Assembly: GCF_024220585.1 (NCBI RefSeq)
Contig: NZ_JAMXKF010000014.1
Location: forward strand, 100,266-164,265
DNA: 64,000 bases
Reading direction: 5' to 3'
DNA from: Dyadobacter diqingensis
Lineage (GTDB): Bacteria; Bacteroidota; Bacteroidia; Cytophagales; Spirosomataceae
Of the stretch, positions 46,321-55,892 are shown piece after piece (the first letter of the stretch is position 1; each line of letters begins with the position of its first letter). Made by a program: the position numbers and the translations under genes. Below the pieces are notes generated by a model that was given only the letters and a program-made list of their open reading frames with translations, had not been told where the DNA came from and made no database searches.

Positions 46321-46608
46321 TTATTTCTGATGTAAAGCCTGTTGCACACGCGCAGTCACAAATTGACGTTCCTGCTGTGTTTTTTTACTATTCCGGTACC
46401 ACATGTATCCAATCACCGCAACCAACAGGTATGGCATCATGAAAAGATAAACGATACCCGTGTTCAAACCTACACCGACATTATTCCGGCCATTGCCCAT
46501 CGAGCTCTCCACCGTTCCTCTGCACATAGCACATTGCGCCATTGTGGAAGGAATCGTCAGCATAAAAAAAGCAATCATACATCCACAAACCACCAAAAAC
46601 TTTTTCAT
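46321..46608 (-). CDS. Small membrane protein with CxxC motif, respiratory cluster
   Basis: The product has 95 residues from the ATG at 46608 (MKKFLVVCGCMIAFFMLTIP). The longer frame upstream lies inside the neighbouring gene and is rejected. A signal-like helix (1-24) is followed by QCAMCRGTVESS, giving a CxxC in the exported part. A second helix (about 50-70) and a basic tail (KKTQQERQ) follow. The start overlaps the DUF420 gene by 4 bases. Such CxxC proteins at the end of cox clusters are conserved in Bacteroidota but uncharacterised; metal or thiol handling for the oxidase is a plausible guess. Confidence 0.65.
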   Translation of the reverse strand: MKKFLVVCGCMIAFFMLTIPSTMAQCAMCRGTVESSMGNGRNNVGVGLNTGIVYLFMMPYLLVAVIGYMWYRNSKKTQQERQFVTARVQQALHQK

Positions 46609-47144
46609 GAGTAATACGGACTGATAAGTAAATAAACAATAACACCGCTTACGCTCACATATAACCATATTGGGAAAGCCCACTTAACTGCTTTCCGGTG
46701 TTCTGCCAGCTGGTTGCTATAACCGAAATAGACGGCTCTCAGTACAAACCAAACGACCACAATGGACAATAATATATGCGAGATCAGCAGGAAATAATAA
46801 ATGGGTCTGATAAATCCCGAGCCGCCAAAAGGTGTAGACTCGTTGGAAATGTGATAAAGAATATAACATACCAAAAATACAGCACCCAAAGCAAACGCAG
46901 CCGTCATCATCAAACGATGTGCGCTTCTGTTGTTAACCTTGATAAAATAGAATCCCAGCAGTAGCAAAATAGCCGTAGCCGTATTTAACATACCAATAAC
47001 GTGGGGCAAAACTTTTGTCCATGGTCCCAGATCTATCTTCTGACGAATTCCTATCAATACTGCAACCGCAACCGGAATTGCGATGGCCAGTATGTTAATA
47101 ACTTTTCTATACTTTTTATTTTCTTCAACCAATACAGTTGCCAT
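46605..47144 (-). CDS. DUF420 domain-containing membrane protein
   Basis: The product has 179 residues with five predicted membrane helices. DUF420 (CtaM-like) signatures include LGPWTKVLPHVIGMLNTATAILLLLGF, AHRLMMTAAFALGAVFLVCYI and ISHILLSIVVVWFVLRAVYFG. Related CtaM proteins in Firmicutes help mature heme-copper oxidases. Here it follows the SCO gene after 11 bases and overlaps the small CxxC protein gene. An assembly role is likely but inferred. Confidence 0.88.
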   Translation of the reverse strand: MATVLVEENKKYRKVINILAIAIPVAVAVLIGIRQKIDLGPWTKVLPHVIGMLNTATAILLLLGFYFIKVNNRSAHRLMMTAAFALGAVFLVCYILYHISNESTPFGGSGFIRPIYYFLLISHILLSIVVVWFVLRAVYFGYSNQLAEHRKAVKWAFPIWLYVSVSGVIVYLLISPYYS

Positions 47145-47155
47145 AACAATTCGTA

Positions 47156-47800
47156 TTAATTCGATTTTTTCTCGTAATCCAAAATTTTAATTTCAGCCAT
47201 CAACCTGTCTGTCTCCTCCGAATCGGCCCCGTTGTAATAGCCCCTGACATGTCCGTTGGCATCTATTAATACTAACTTCGATTCCAGCGAATTGGTTTTC
47301 GAACCCGCTATTTTTGTTTGCAGTTTCAATACCTTTTGAAGCACGCTGTCTATTTCAGCCTTGGATCCTGTCAACACGTCCCATCCGGGTGTATTGATTC
47401 CCTGCGGATAATCCGTATCTCCTGTATTCCATTTTTGACAGATCGTAAGAAATTTCAGGTTCTGAATATTTTCACGAAGCACCGATAACCTTTCGAGCTG
47501 ATTAACGAGCAGTTTGCAGCTATCGTCACATGTTTCGGGCAAGTACCCCGCCACTGTGACTTTCCCCTGTCCAAACACGACGTTTCCCGCGCTGCTGTCA
47601 GGTTTCTTCAACGATATCTCCGGGACTGTATAAAACAGCGTATCACCATTATTTACCACAACACTTCCATCAGCATTAACTTCCGGATGATAGTAGGGCA
47701 AATCGTAGTGATTTGTTGCGAACAACTTTAAAAACACAAAAATTAAAGCCGGAATTACTAATGTTCCAATCAGTAATCCGGCTTTACGGAAGTTTATCAT
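47156..47800 (-). CDS. SCO family copper chaperone
   Basis: The product has 214 residues. An N-terminal membrane helix (about 8-28) anchors a thioredoxin-like domain. Copper is bound by the CxxxC of PETCDDSCKLLVNQL, matching the SCO1/SenC motif. SKLVLIDANGHVRGYYNG is the family's second landmark. SCO delivers copper to the CuA site of oxidase subunit II encoded upstream. The gene is 12 bases after the subunit IV gene. Confidence 0.88.
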   Translation of the reverse strand: MINFRKAGLLIGTLVIPALIFVFLKLFATNHYDLPYYHPEVNADGSVVVNNGDTLFYTVPEISLKKPDSSAGNVVFGQGKVTVAGYLPETCDDSCKLLVNQLERLSVLRENIQNLKFLTICQKWNTGDTDYPQGINTPGWDVLTGSKAEIDSVLQKVLKLQTKIAGSKTNSLESKLVLIDANGHVRGYYNGADSEETDRLMAEIKILDYEKKSN

Positions 47801-47812
47801 AACGACTAGCCT

Positions 47813-48142
47813 CTACTTGAATATGGCTTCAAAGATAGCATGTCCTTCTAAAAGAAGCGCTAAAATCAGCCAGGCTACAAAAATTACCGGTACAAGTATC
47901 GACCAAATCAATGATTTAGTTTCATGCTTAAGGTGCATAAATTCACCTACGATATAAAATGCCTTCACAATGGTCATCACGATGAAAATCGTAACTTTCA
48001 AAGTACCGTGAGGTACGGTAAAGGCAATTAAGAATTCTATTGCCGTCAGGATAAGTAAAATCCAGAATGTTTTCCAGATTGCTTTACGCTGTTCTGCACC
48101 TGCGTTAGGATCCTGCTCGTGTATATGATGTACTTCTGACAT
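47813..48142 (-). CDS. Cytochrome c oxidase subunit IV family protein
   Basis: The product has 109 residues with three membrane helices (FWILLILTAIEFLIAF, VTIFIVMTIVKAFYIVGEFMHL, ILVPVIFVAWLILALLLEG), the profile of prokaryotic subunit IV (CoxD/CyoD type). The motif GEFMHLKHE is typical. It assists oxidase assembly in the inner membrane. It follows the subunit III gene with a 27-base gap. Confidence 0.9.
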   Translation of the reverse strand: MSEVHHIHEQDPNAGAEQRKAIWKTFWILLILTAIEFLIAFTVPHGTLKVTIFIVMTIVKAFYIVGEFMHLKHETKSLIWSILVPVIFVAWLILALLLEGHAIFEAIFK

Positions 48143-48169
48143 ATGATTTAGAATTAAATAAGCTGACGA

Positions 48170-48940
48170 TTAAACCAGATAAAAGAACGTAAATACAAAT
48201 ACCCAAACAAGGTCTACAAAGTGCCAGTAAAGACCAACTTTCTCAACCATTTCATAACTTCCGCGTTTGTCATAAAAACCAGTCGCAGAGCGGAAGAAAA
48301 TAAGAATATTCAAAATAACACCACTAAATACGTGCGTTCCGTGGAATCCTGTAATGAAGAAGAAGAAGTCTGCAAATGCAGGAGGTCCGTATTGGTTTTC
48401 TGTAAGATTAGCTCCGTGAATCACTTTCTCAACCCATGTTCCGTTTTCAATAACTTTCATTACTGAACCGGCATCGGTTCCGTGGATAAAGTGAGCCCAT
48501 TCCCAAGCCTGGCAACCAAGGAAAGTAAAACCTCCAAGAATTGTCCAAAGCATATATTTTTCAACGTTTGCACGGTCCATGCGGTGACCAGCTTCAACGG
48601 CAAGTACCATTGTAACACTACTTGCAATCAAAATGAAGGTCATGATACCTACAAATACCAGCGGCAATGAGATTCCGTGAAGGAAAGGAACCGATTCGTA
48701 TACCTTTTCAGGTATTGGCCAATACACATTGGAAAAAGTAAAATCAGCTGCTTTTCCCAGATAAGATGGAAAACTAAAACGAGCCGTTCCATAAGCCACC
48801 AGCAAGGCGGAAAAAGTAAACGTATCCGAGATGAGGAAAAACCACATCATCAATTTCCCGTAACTTGCTCTCATAGGCTCGATCCCGCCCATCCACATTT
48901 TGGGTTCTACCGTGCCAGGTGTTGTTACATGTGCAGCCAT
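48170..48940 (-). CDS. Cytochrome c oxidase subunit III
   Basis: The product has 256 residues with at least five membrane helices. LMMWFFLISDTFTFSALLVAYG and CQAWEWAHFIHG, then FITGFHGTHVFSGVILNI and YWHFVDLVWVFVFTFFYLV, are the subunit III signatures. It stabilises the catalytic subunit and may guide oxygen. It is the second of two adjacent subunit III genes; this copy is longer, with an extra soluble insertion (about 125-160). Confidence 0.92.
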   Translation of the reverse strand: MAAHVTTPGTVEPKMWMGGIEPMRASYGKLMMWFFLISDTFTFSALLVAYGTARFSFPSYLGKAADFTFSNVYWPIPEKVYESVPFLHGISLPLVFVGIMTFILIASSVTMVLAVEAGHRMDRANVEKYMLWTILGGFTFLGCQAWEWAHFIHGTDAGSVMKVIENGTWVEKVIHGANLTENQYGPPAFADFFFFITGFHGTHVFSGVILNILIFFRSATGFYDKRGSYEMVEKVGLYWHFVDLVWVFVFTFFYLV

Positions 48941-48953
48941 TGGTGAAAAATTA

Positions 48954-49541
48954 TCAATTAAAAGTCAATAAAAAAACAAAAAGGTATAACCAAAGTAAAT
49001 CTAAGAAATGCCAGTAAGTGGCACAAATCTGTATTTGTCGTAAATTTTTCGAATGCACTTTCTGCTTAAACACAGCTCTCCATGCATAGATCAAAACGAT
49101 GATACCACTGATGATATGGAACCCGTGTAATCCTGTAAACACATAAAAAAACGAACCAGACGGGTTACCAACGAAATAAACATTCATTGCAACGAGCTGT
49201 TTCCATCCTTCAAACTGCATCCACAAAAACGCCAGACCCAGTACAAAAGTAATAGAAATTGCTATTTTCAATGATTTGAAATCATCTTTTTTTGCTGAGA
49301 AGTATGCCCATTGCATGGCAAGGCTACTCACAATCAGTACAGCTGTGCTATACCAGAAAATCCTTGGCATCTCAAATTCAAGCCAGTTACCTTCTGCTCT
49401 GCGCACAAGGTAGGCACTCGTCTGTGATGCAAAAAGCATGATAATACTTACCAGAAACAACCAAAGGATAAACTTCATTGGATCCATCGCCAATGTCTCC
49501 TTGGGTTCTTTATCTACTTTTAAATGCTGAATATTTTCCAT
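48954..49541 (-). CDS. Cytochrome c oxidase subunit III, shorter paralogue
   Basis: The product has 195 residues with five membrane helices. Landmarks are FILWLFLVSIIMLFASQTSAYLVRR, FYVFTGLHGFHIISGIIVL and CATYWHFLDLLWLYLFVFLL. It resembles the five-helix subunit III of caa3-type oxidases. The next gene encodes a second, longer copy, so the two may assemble together or the paralogues may have split functions. It is 17 bases after the heme O synthase gene. Confidence 0.9.
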   Translation of the reverse strand: MENIQHLKVDKEPKETLAMDPMKFILWLFLVSIIMLFASQTSAYLVRRAEGNWLEFEMPRIFWYSTAVLIVSSLAMQWAYFSAKKDDFKSLKIAISITFVLGLAFLWMQFEGWKQLVAMNVYFVGNPSGSFFYVFTGLHGFHIISGIIVLIYAWRAVFKQKVHSKNLRQIQICATYWHFLDLLWLYLFVFLLTFN

Positions 49542-49558
49542 TTCACTTTAAAACAATA

Positions 49559-50449
49559 TCACAATTTATCCAACAAAAACGCGATCTGAACAATAGGCAG
49601 GTAAATGAAAGACCCAAACATCAGTTGTCTAGCTGTTTTATCCGTACACTTCCGCATCAGGTGGAACGTCTGCGCTAAAAACAATACGCCAAACACTGTT
49701 GCTATAAAAGCCGAATTGATCCCTGTCATACCCAGTTTATATGGCAACCATCCTACTGGTAATAAGAACAACGTGTAGATCATGATCTGCATCGTCGTAT
49801 CTGCATCTTTCAAACCGTTTGCCGGTAATAACTTAAAACCTGCACGCTTATAATCGTCATCCAAAACCCATGCAATAGCCCAGAAATGCGGGAACTGCCA
49901 GAAGAACTGAATCGCGAACAATATGCCCGGTTCAAGACCAAAATGATTTGTTGCTGCTACCCAGCCAATCATTGGAGGAAACGCACCCGGGAAAGCCCCT
50001 ACGAAAACCGCAATAGGACCGACACGTTTCAAAGGTGTATAAACAAATCCGTATAAAACCAGCGATAACAAAGCCAGCAGTGCACTGATCATATTAAAAT
50101 ATACCACGAAAATAAACAGCGAAGCCACACCTAAAAAGATCGCCCAGACAATCGCCTGTTCCACTGTCACCCTTCCGCTCGGCAGCGGACGGCCTTCTGT
50201 TCTCTTCATCATTTTATCCAGATCTTTTTCAAGAATCTGGTTAATGATATTCGCAGCGCCGGTAATACCTACGGATGCAAGACAGAAAAGAACCATTTTG
50301 GTCCAGCTCACGTCCGAAGCACCTAAGCTGTATCCCATTGCACCTGAAAAAGCAATCAAAGAAGCCAGTCTGAATTTCAACAATTCAAACAAAGCCTTCA
50401 CTTTATCTCCAACTTTACTAAAACCTAAGCTTTCCTCTGCTGTTGTCAT
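49559..50449 (-). CDS. ctaB: Protoheme IX farnesyltransferase (heme O synthase)
   Basis: The product has 296 residues from the ATG at 50449; the longer frame starts with TTG. It adds a farnesyl group to heme b in the inner membrane. The prenyl-diphosphate site is NIINQILEKDLDKMMKRTEGRPLPSG, in the family form N.xxDxxxD..M.RT..RPl. A second loop includes FPHFWAIAWVLDDDYKRAG. Nine helices are expected. It works with the heme A synthase encoded just upstream. Confidence 0.95.
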   Translation of the reverse strand: MTTAEESLGFSKVGDKVKALFELLKFRLASLIAFSGAMGYSLGASDVSWTKMVLFCLASVGITGAANIINQILEKDLDKMMKRTEGRPLPSGRVTVEQAIVWAIFLGVASLFIFVVYFNMISALLALLSLVLYGFVYTPLKRVGPIAVFVGAFPGAFPPMIGWVAATNHFGLEPGILFAIQFFWQFPHFWAIAWVLDDDYKRAGFKLLPANGLKDADTTMQIMIYTLFLLPVGWLPYKLGMTGINSAFIATVFGVLFLAQTFHLMRKCTDKTARQLMFGSFIYLPIVQIAFLLDKL

Positions 50450-50469
50450 TACTTTACTCAATTTCCGAT

Positions 50470-51498
50470 CTACACTAAATCTCCTCTCAGTTCAACGATT
50501 TCTTTATTCCAGGAGAACCTGTCCGCATTCATCAATAACCACATCATGAACTGCAAACCTATCATTAAAATGGCTAATGTCAGGTGGACTGGCTGTGCCC
50601 AAGGCGGCACCCCGAAATAAGCCATGAGTATTCCTGTCAATATTTCCAAACCTAAAATAGCCAGGCAGCCTTTGCCCATTTCTTTTATTCTGGATTCCCC
50701 TGCTATCGACCGGTTAATTTTATTAATCCACCAAACGTTCGAAACAAGGACCAATACCGAAAACGAGCGGTGTATATAAAAAGGTACTCCTAATTCTCCA
50801 ATCCATTCTGCCCTTCCTTCGTAACCGAGCGCCCGGATCGCCTCATCCATCAACTCGCGGACTTGTGTGCCCAATAAAATCTGGATGAGAGATAATGAAA
50901 GGACTAAAAAACTTATCCTGTTGATAACGTTTTTCCCGCTTATTGGTTTTCCGTCTTTGCCTTCTGAATAAGAAGACCGGATATACAGATAAATCAAAAT
51001 GAAAACGATAACAATCGCGAGCAGCATGTGCACTGTAATCATTACCGGATGCAATTCGGAAGAGACCACTTTTGCTCCCAACCAGCCCTGTAATCCTACC
51101 AAAATAAAAGCCAGTAAGCTATAAACGAAAAGGCTTTTTCTATTGGATTTAAGATAAGGAATTGAAGCCAGCAGGGTAATAAAAATCATTATCCCGGTAA
51201 AAGCTCCGAAAAGACGGTTCACATATTCAATCCACGTTTTCACGGGATTAAAAATCACTTCGCCTTTCAGTTTAGCTCCGTAGATTTCCTTATAATTTAA
51301 TGGTAGCTGAGAGACCTCTGTCGGAGGGATCCAGCTACCAAAGCATTTTGGCCAATCGGGACAACCCATACCAGCACCTGTACTTCTTACCACGCCACCG
51401 ACCATAATCAGGCAGTAAAGCGTAATGACAGTATTCAGTGTCAACCGCCGGAAACGACGGTTGACACGTGAATTAATGAGCTGTGTTAAACTGGTCAT
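50470..51498 (-). CDS. ctaA: Heme A synthase (COX15/CtaA family)
   Basis: The product has 342 residues from the ATG at 51498. The start lies inside the last codons of the subunit I gene, a 26-base overlap, so translation is probably coupled. It oxidises heme O to heme A. GGVVRSTGAGMGCPDWPKCFG and YVNRLFGAFTGIMIF open the family pattern; GLQGWLGAKVVSSELHPVMITVHMLLA holds heme-ligand His. A second half repeats the four-helix unit. The longer TTG-started frame is less likely. Confidence 0.93.
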   Translation of the reverse strand: MTSLTQLINSRVNRRFRRLTLNTVITLYCLIMVGGVVRSTGAGMGCPDWPKCFGSWIPPTEVSQLPLNYKEIYGAKLKGEVIFNPVKTWIEYVNRLFGAFTGIMIFITLLASIPYLKSNRKSLFVYSLLAFILVGLQGWLGAKVVSSELHPVMITVHMLLAIVIVFILIYLYIRSSYSEGKDGKPISGKNVINRISFLVLSLSLIQILLGTQVRELMDEAIRALGYEGRAEWIGELGVPFYIHRSFSVLVLVSNVWWINKINRSIAGESRIKEMGKGCLAILGLEILTGILMAYFGVPPWAQPVHLTLAILMIGLQFMMWLLMNADRFSWNKEIVELRGDLV

Positions 51499-53353
51499 TA
51501 AAATTTTGAGCCTCAATCTCTTTTTCTGTTGCAATCAGCTCGTTCTCATGCGGGAAATTAGATTCCAGTGTTTGAGAATAAGGTATATTCTGAGGGATGA
51601 AATCCTCTTTTGCACCAGGTTTGCTATAATCATATGACCAACGGTATACCGCAGGAAGTTCACCTTCCCAGTTACCATGACCAGGCACGATTGGCGTAGT
51701 CCATTCCAGGGTGTTTGAACGCCATGGATTTTTCGGAGCCGTTTTGCCTTTGAAAATGCTTCTGAAGAAGTTGTACAAGAAGATAAACTGTGCAAGGAAT
51801 GACAAGATCGCAGCAACAGAGATGAACATGTTCATGTCCATAAACTTGTGCGTGAAGTCATAACTTGTAAACTGGTAGTAACGACGTGGGAAACCTGCGA
51901 TACCAACATAGTGCATTGGTATGAAGACAAGATAGATTCCAATAAATGAGAACCAGAAGTGAATCTGTCCCAAAGTAGTGTTCATCATCTTACCGAACAT
52001 TTTAGGGAACCAGTGGTAAACCCCTGCAAACAATCCGAAAGCCGATGCAGCACCCATTACAAGGTGAAAGTGAGCTACTACGAAATAGGTATCGTGTAAT
52101 TGAATATCAAGTGCACTGTTACCTAAGATAATACCCGTCAAACCACCTGATACGAATAAGGAAACCATCCCGATCGCAAACAGCATAGCCGGCGTGAAAA
52201 CGATGTTACCTTTCCACAAAGTGGTGATGTAGTTAAACCCTTTTACCGCAGACGGAACCGCAATGATCAATGTAAGGAACATAAATACCGATCCAAGGAA
52301 AGGATTCATACCCGTTACAAACATGTGGTGAGCCCAAACGATAAAGGCAAGGAATGCAATACCCAACATCGACGCGATCATCGCACGGTAACCAAAGATA
52401 GGCTTGCGTGAGTTTGTCGCGATAACTTCTGATGTGATACCAAGACCCGGAAGAAGTACGATGTATACCTCTGGGTGACCAAGGAACCAGAACAAGTGTT
52501 GGAAAAGGATTGGGCTACCACCAACGTTAGGCAGTGCTTCTCCGTTGATATAAATTTCAGACAGGTAAAAGCTTGTTCCGAAGTGACGGTCAAAGATCAA
52601 CAGCAATACTGATGACAAAAGAACCGGGAAAGAAATAAGACCTAATACCGCTGTGATAAGGAATGACCAGATTGTAAGTGGAAGACGGTCAAATGACATA
52701 CCACGTGTACGAAGATTGATAACCGTAGTAATGTAGTTAATACCTCCCAATAACTGAGATACGATAAAGAACGCCATACTGATCAACCAAAGTGTCATAC
52801 CCATGCCAGAGCCTGGGTGTGCCTGTGGCAATGCACTTAACGGAGGATAAATAACCCATCCACCCGCAGCAGGACCAGCCTGTAAGAACAAAGAACCAAA
52901 CATGATCACACTGGCAAGGAAGAAGAACCAGTAAGATAACATGTTCATAAATCCTGATGCCATATCACGTGCACCGATCTGTAATGGAATAAGGAAGTTA
53001 CTGAACGTACCACTCAAACCAGCTGTAAGTACAAAGAATACCATGATAGTACCGTGCATTGTTACCAAAGCCAGGTAAAAATTCGGATCCAATTTACCTG
53101 TTTCGCTGATCCAGCCTCCTAAAATAGGTTTCAACCAGGATAAGTTAGAATCCGGCATCCCCAATTGGATACGGAAAATAACCGACATTGAAATTCCAAT
53201 AACTGCCCAAACGATACCTGTGATAAGGTATTGCTTAGCTATAACTTTGTGGTCTTCACAAAATACGTATTTCTGCCAAAAGCTTTGTGGCTCGTGATGG
53301 TGCGCATGTTCCTCGTGGTGTACAGCGGTGTCCAATCCTTCAATAGCTGACAT
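51473..53353 (-). CDS. ctaD: Cytochrome c oxidase subunit I
   Basis: The product has 626 residues with 12 or more helices. The catalytic signature is WFLGHPEVYIVLLPGLG near residue 290, with His as CuB ligand and the cross-linked Tyr. HHMFVTG supplies two more CuB ligands, and HDTYFVVAHFHLVMG supplies the heme ligands. An N-terminal His-rich head (HHEEHAHHHEPQ) is a Bacteroidota feature. It reduces oxygen and pumps protons. It follows the subunit II gene after 29 bases. Confidence 0.97.
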   Translation of the reverse strand: MSAIEGLDTAVHHEEHAHHHEPQSFWQKYVFCEDHKVIAKQYLITGIVWAVIGISMSVIFRIQLGMPDSNLSWLKPILGGWISETGKLDPNFYLALVTMHGTIMVFFVLTAGLSGTFSNFLIPLQIGARDMASGFMNMLSYWFFFLASVIMFGSLFLQAGPAAGGWVIYPPLSALPQAHPGSGMGMTLWLISMAFFIVSQLLGGINYITTVINLRTRGMSFDRLPLTIWSFLITAVLGLISFPVLLSSVLLLIFDRHFGTSFYLSEIYINGEALPNVGGSPILFQHLFWFLGHPEVYIVLLPGLGITSEVIATNSRKPIFGYRAMIASMLGIAFLAFIVWAHHMFVTGMNPFLGSVFMFLTLIIAVPSAVKGFNYITTLWKGNIVFTPAMLFAIGMVSLFVSGGLTGIILGNSALDIQLHDTYFVVAHFHLVMGAASAFGLFAGVYHWFPKMFGKMMNTTLGQIHFWFSFIGIYLVFIPMHYVGIAGFPRRYYQFTSYDFTHKFMDMNMFISVAAILSFLAQFIFLYNFFRSIFKGKTAPKNPWRSNTLEWTTPIVPGHGNWEGELPAVYRWSYDYSKPGAKEDFIPQNIPYSQTLESNFPHENELIATEKEIEAQNFNDQFNTAH

Positions 53354-53382
53354 ATGCCTGTTTTGTATTTAAATTAATAAAA

Positions 53383-54495
53383 TTAGCGAAGAGCCGCACT
53401 TGTTCCAATTCCTCCACCTGTCGAAGCAGTTTTTGCACTGTCAGCAGGAGCAGCTGTATCAGCTGGCAAACCTTTCATTGCCTTAGCTTTCAAATTGTCT
53501 GGCACTTTCGCAAGATATTCCGGGTAAGTCTGCAAGAAAGTAGCTTGTTCAGCACACCATTTCTTGTAAGAAGCTTCGTCTTCAACAACCAAATTGATCT
53601 TCATTGAGAAGTGACCTTGTCCACAAACCTCAGTACAAGCAATTTCATACTTGAAATTAGGGTCGTTAAGCTCGGCACGCATATCAGCTGTTGTTTTGTC
53701 CGGTACAAACCAGAATTTCGTTGGCATACCTGGCACTGCGTCCATTTTAACACGCATGTGTGGGATGAAAACACTATGCAAAACGTCACGGGCACGAATC
53801 TTCAACAGAACGGGTCTGCCAACAGGAATGTGCATTTCCGTAGGGTTCAAGAAGTCATCGAAAGAATTTTCGTCAGACAAATCGATACCTACTTCATTTT
53901 GTGCGTCGATCAATTTATAGTTATAATTTCCAAGCTTGTTGTCGTTAACACCACCGTAACGTACAATCCAGTTGAATTGCTTTCCGGTAATTTCAATTAC
54001 TTCTGAATCGGCAGGAGCCTCAGATGTAATATCAGACCATGCTTTCCAACCTGTAAAAACCAACATGGCCATTACGATTGCAGGAATAATAGTCCAGATT
54101 AACTCCAATTTGTGGTTATCAGGATAAAAGGCAGCTTTGTTACCTTTCTTAAACTGATACTTCCATGAGAAGAAGAAAATCAAAAAGTTTACAAATATGA
54201 AAGGAATCGTAAGCACTCCCATCGAGAACCAGAACAGGTCGTCCGTTCTTCTACCGTGTACTGAAGAAGCGATCGGCAGGAAGTGTTCACGGGCATGCAG
54301 ATAAGACCAGGTTATCCCTACTACCGCAGCAATAATAAGTACAATAAACATTGCACCATTCCAGCTGTTTCCTGACGGAGTCTCATCAGCTGATTCTGGT
54401 TTCTTAACATTCTTGAGAACATCTTGCAGCCGGGTTACCACGACAACCGTGAGAACCACAAAAACTAAGGCAACTAATGCGATGATAAAATACAT
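53383..54495 (-). CDS. ctaC: Cytochrome c oxidase subunit II
   Basis: The product has 370 residues. An N-terminal helix (about 1-20) is followed by a second at about 46-65 and the usual hairpin helices (FIFVNFLIFFFSW and IWTIIPAIVMAMLVFTGWKAW). The CuA domain has IPHMRVKMDAVPG (His ligand) and CTEVCGQGHFSMKI (two Cys, Glu, His and Met ligands). A low-complexity Ala/Thr tail ends the protein. It accepts electrons from the Act cytochromes. No fused cytochrome c domain is present. Confidence 0.96.
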   Translation of the reverse strand: MYFIIALVALVFVVLTVVVVTRLQDVLKNVKKPESADETPSGNSWNGAMFIVLIIAAVVGITWSYLHAREHFLPIASSVHGRRTDDLFWFSMGVLTIPFIFVNFLIFFFSWKYQFKKGNKAAFYPDNHKLELIWTIIPAIVMAMLVFTGWKAWSDITSEAPADSEVIEITGKQFNWIVRYGGVNDNKLGNYNYKLIDAQNEVGIDLSDENSFDDFLNPTEMHIPVGRPVLLKIRARDVLHSVFIPHMRVKMDAVPGMPTKFWFVPDKTTADMRAELNDPNFKYEIACTEVCGQGHFSMKINLVVEDEASYKKWCAEQATFLQTYPEYLAKVPDNLKAKAMKGLPADTAAPADSAKTASTGGGIGTSAALR

Positions 54496-54516
54496 GATAA
54501 TAACAGGTTAAGCAAA

Positions 54517-55857
54517 TTAGGCGATATCGTGATGCAATGACTCTTCCAACATTGGATGGTGCTTTGGAATCAAATTTGCCTTTTCCAATTGAGTCGCCAT
54601 TGACCAAACAAATCCACAAATGAAGACAATAAAGAATCCCCACTCTAACGGGCCAAATCCCGCTGTATTTCCAGCACTACCTGGCATAATGTTCGTGTAA
54701 AAATCCATATAATGGCCGATAATTACACTCCAGCAAGCTACTTTAAGAATCGAATGCGTAAACTTAGAATCTCTTGTCATCAATACAAGGAATGGCAAGA
54801 AGAAGTTAAGGAACAAAGTGATAAAGAAAGGAGCTTTGAAAATACTTCCGTGTCCTCTGAAACGCTCGATGAAATAGATAATCTCTTCTGGCTGGTTGGC
54901 ATAGTAGATCAAAAGGAATTGAGCAAACCATACATAAGTCCAGAAAATACTGAACGCGAAAACAAATTTACCAAGGTCACGAAGGTGGCTTGAATTAACC
55001 GCTTTCAAATAACCTCTTTCTCTTAACATTACAACTGTCAATGTAATCACTGCCAGTCCGGCTACGTGCCAGCTAGCCAGTGTATACCATCCAAACATGG
55101 TACTAAACCAGTGCGGATCGATTGACATTACAAAATCCCACGCAGATGTAGAAGATGTAACACCGAACACAACAAGAAATGCTGTTCCTAAACGTATAGA
55201 TTTATCATATAATTCTGTACCTCCGATTTGATCCTCTTCCAAAGAAAACTGACGAATCTTTCTCCACATCAGATACCATACAACGAAGTAAACGATCATA
55301 CGCCCTACAAAGAAAGGTGTATTAAGGTAGCCGCTTTTTCCAGCCAATACTTCATCATATTCAGGTCCGCCTACTTCGTAGACCTCAGGGTGTGTCCAGT
55401 GAAAAAGATCGTGACCACCTAAAAAGAACACTGCGAGCATTACGATACCTGTAATTGGCAAAAATGCAGGCATTGCCTCAGGAACTCTTTTAAATACAGC
55501 TGACCATCCTGCTTGTGCAAGATAGTTATAAGATATAAAGAACATACCTACCACAGATATACCAGTAAAGTATACTGCATTTACCCAAAGGTTTGCCCAG
55601 ATACGGGTTAACCAGCTAACATGATGTTCCTCAGCGTGACCTGCCGCCTCATGTCCAGCCGCAGCGTGACCGGTTATAGCGTTCACTGCACCATGTGCCG
55701 CTTCTGCTTCATGTCCACCTCCACCGTTTGCTGCTAAATAGACACCAACTACAACCAGAGCCGCTCCAATAGCGCCTCCAATTATAAGGTTTCTTTTAGC
55801 TCCCGAAGTGAATTCAAACCGTTCTTCAATAGAAGGAATCGAATGTGCTGATGCCAT
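54517..55857 (-). CDS. actF: Alternative Complex III subunit ActF
   Basis: The product has 446 residues with about ten membrane helices. It belongs to the quinol:cytochrome c oxidoreductase membrane subunit family that occurs only in ACIII clusters. The segment STSAWDFVMSIDPHWFSTMFGWY is the family hallmark. A His/Ala/Gly-rich soluble loop (about 50-80) is unusual in composition and could bind metal. It closes the act genes before the oxidase subunits, 21 bases from coxII. Confidence 0.9.
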   Translation of the reverse strand: MASAHSIPSIEERFEFTSGAKRNLIIGGAIGAALVVVGVYLAANGGGGHEAEAAHGAVNAITGHAAAGHEAAGHAEEHHVSWLTRIWANLWVNAVYFTGISVVGMFFISYNYLAQAGWSAVFKRVPEAMPAFLPITGIVMLAVFFLGGHDLFHWTHPEVYEVGGPEYDEVLAGKSGYLNTPFFVGRMIVYFVVWYLMWRKIRQFSLEEDQIGGTELYDKSIRLGTAFLVVFGVTSSTSAWDFVMSIDPHWFSTMFGWYTLASWHVAGLAVITLTVVMLRERGYLKAVNSSHLRDLGKFVFAFSIFWTYVWFAQFLLIYYANQPEEIIYFIERFRGHGSIFKAPFFITLFLNFFLPFLVLMTRDSKFTHSILKVACWSVIIGHYMDFYTNIMPGSAGNTAGFGPLEWGFFIVFICGFVWSMATQLEKANLIPKHHPMLEESLHHDIA

Positions 55858-55892
55858 TATTCAAATATTATTTCTCAGTTATCAAAAATAGA

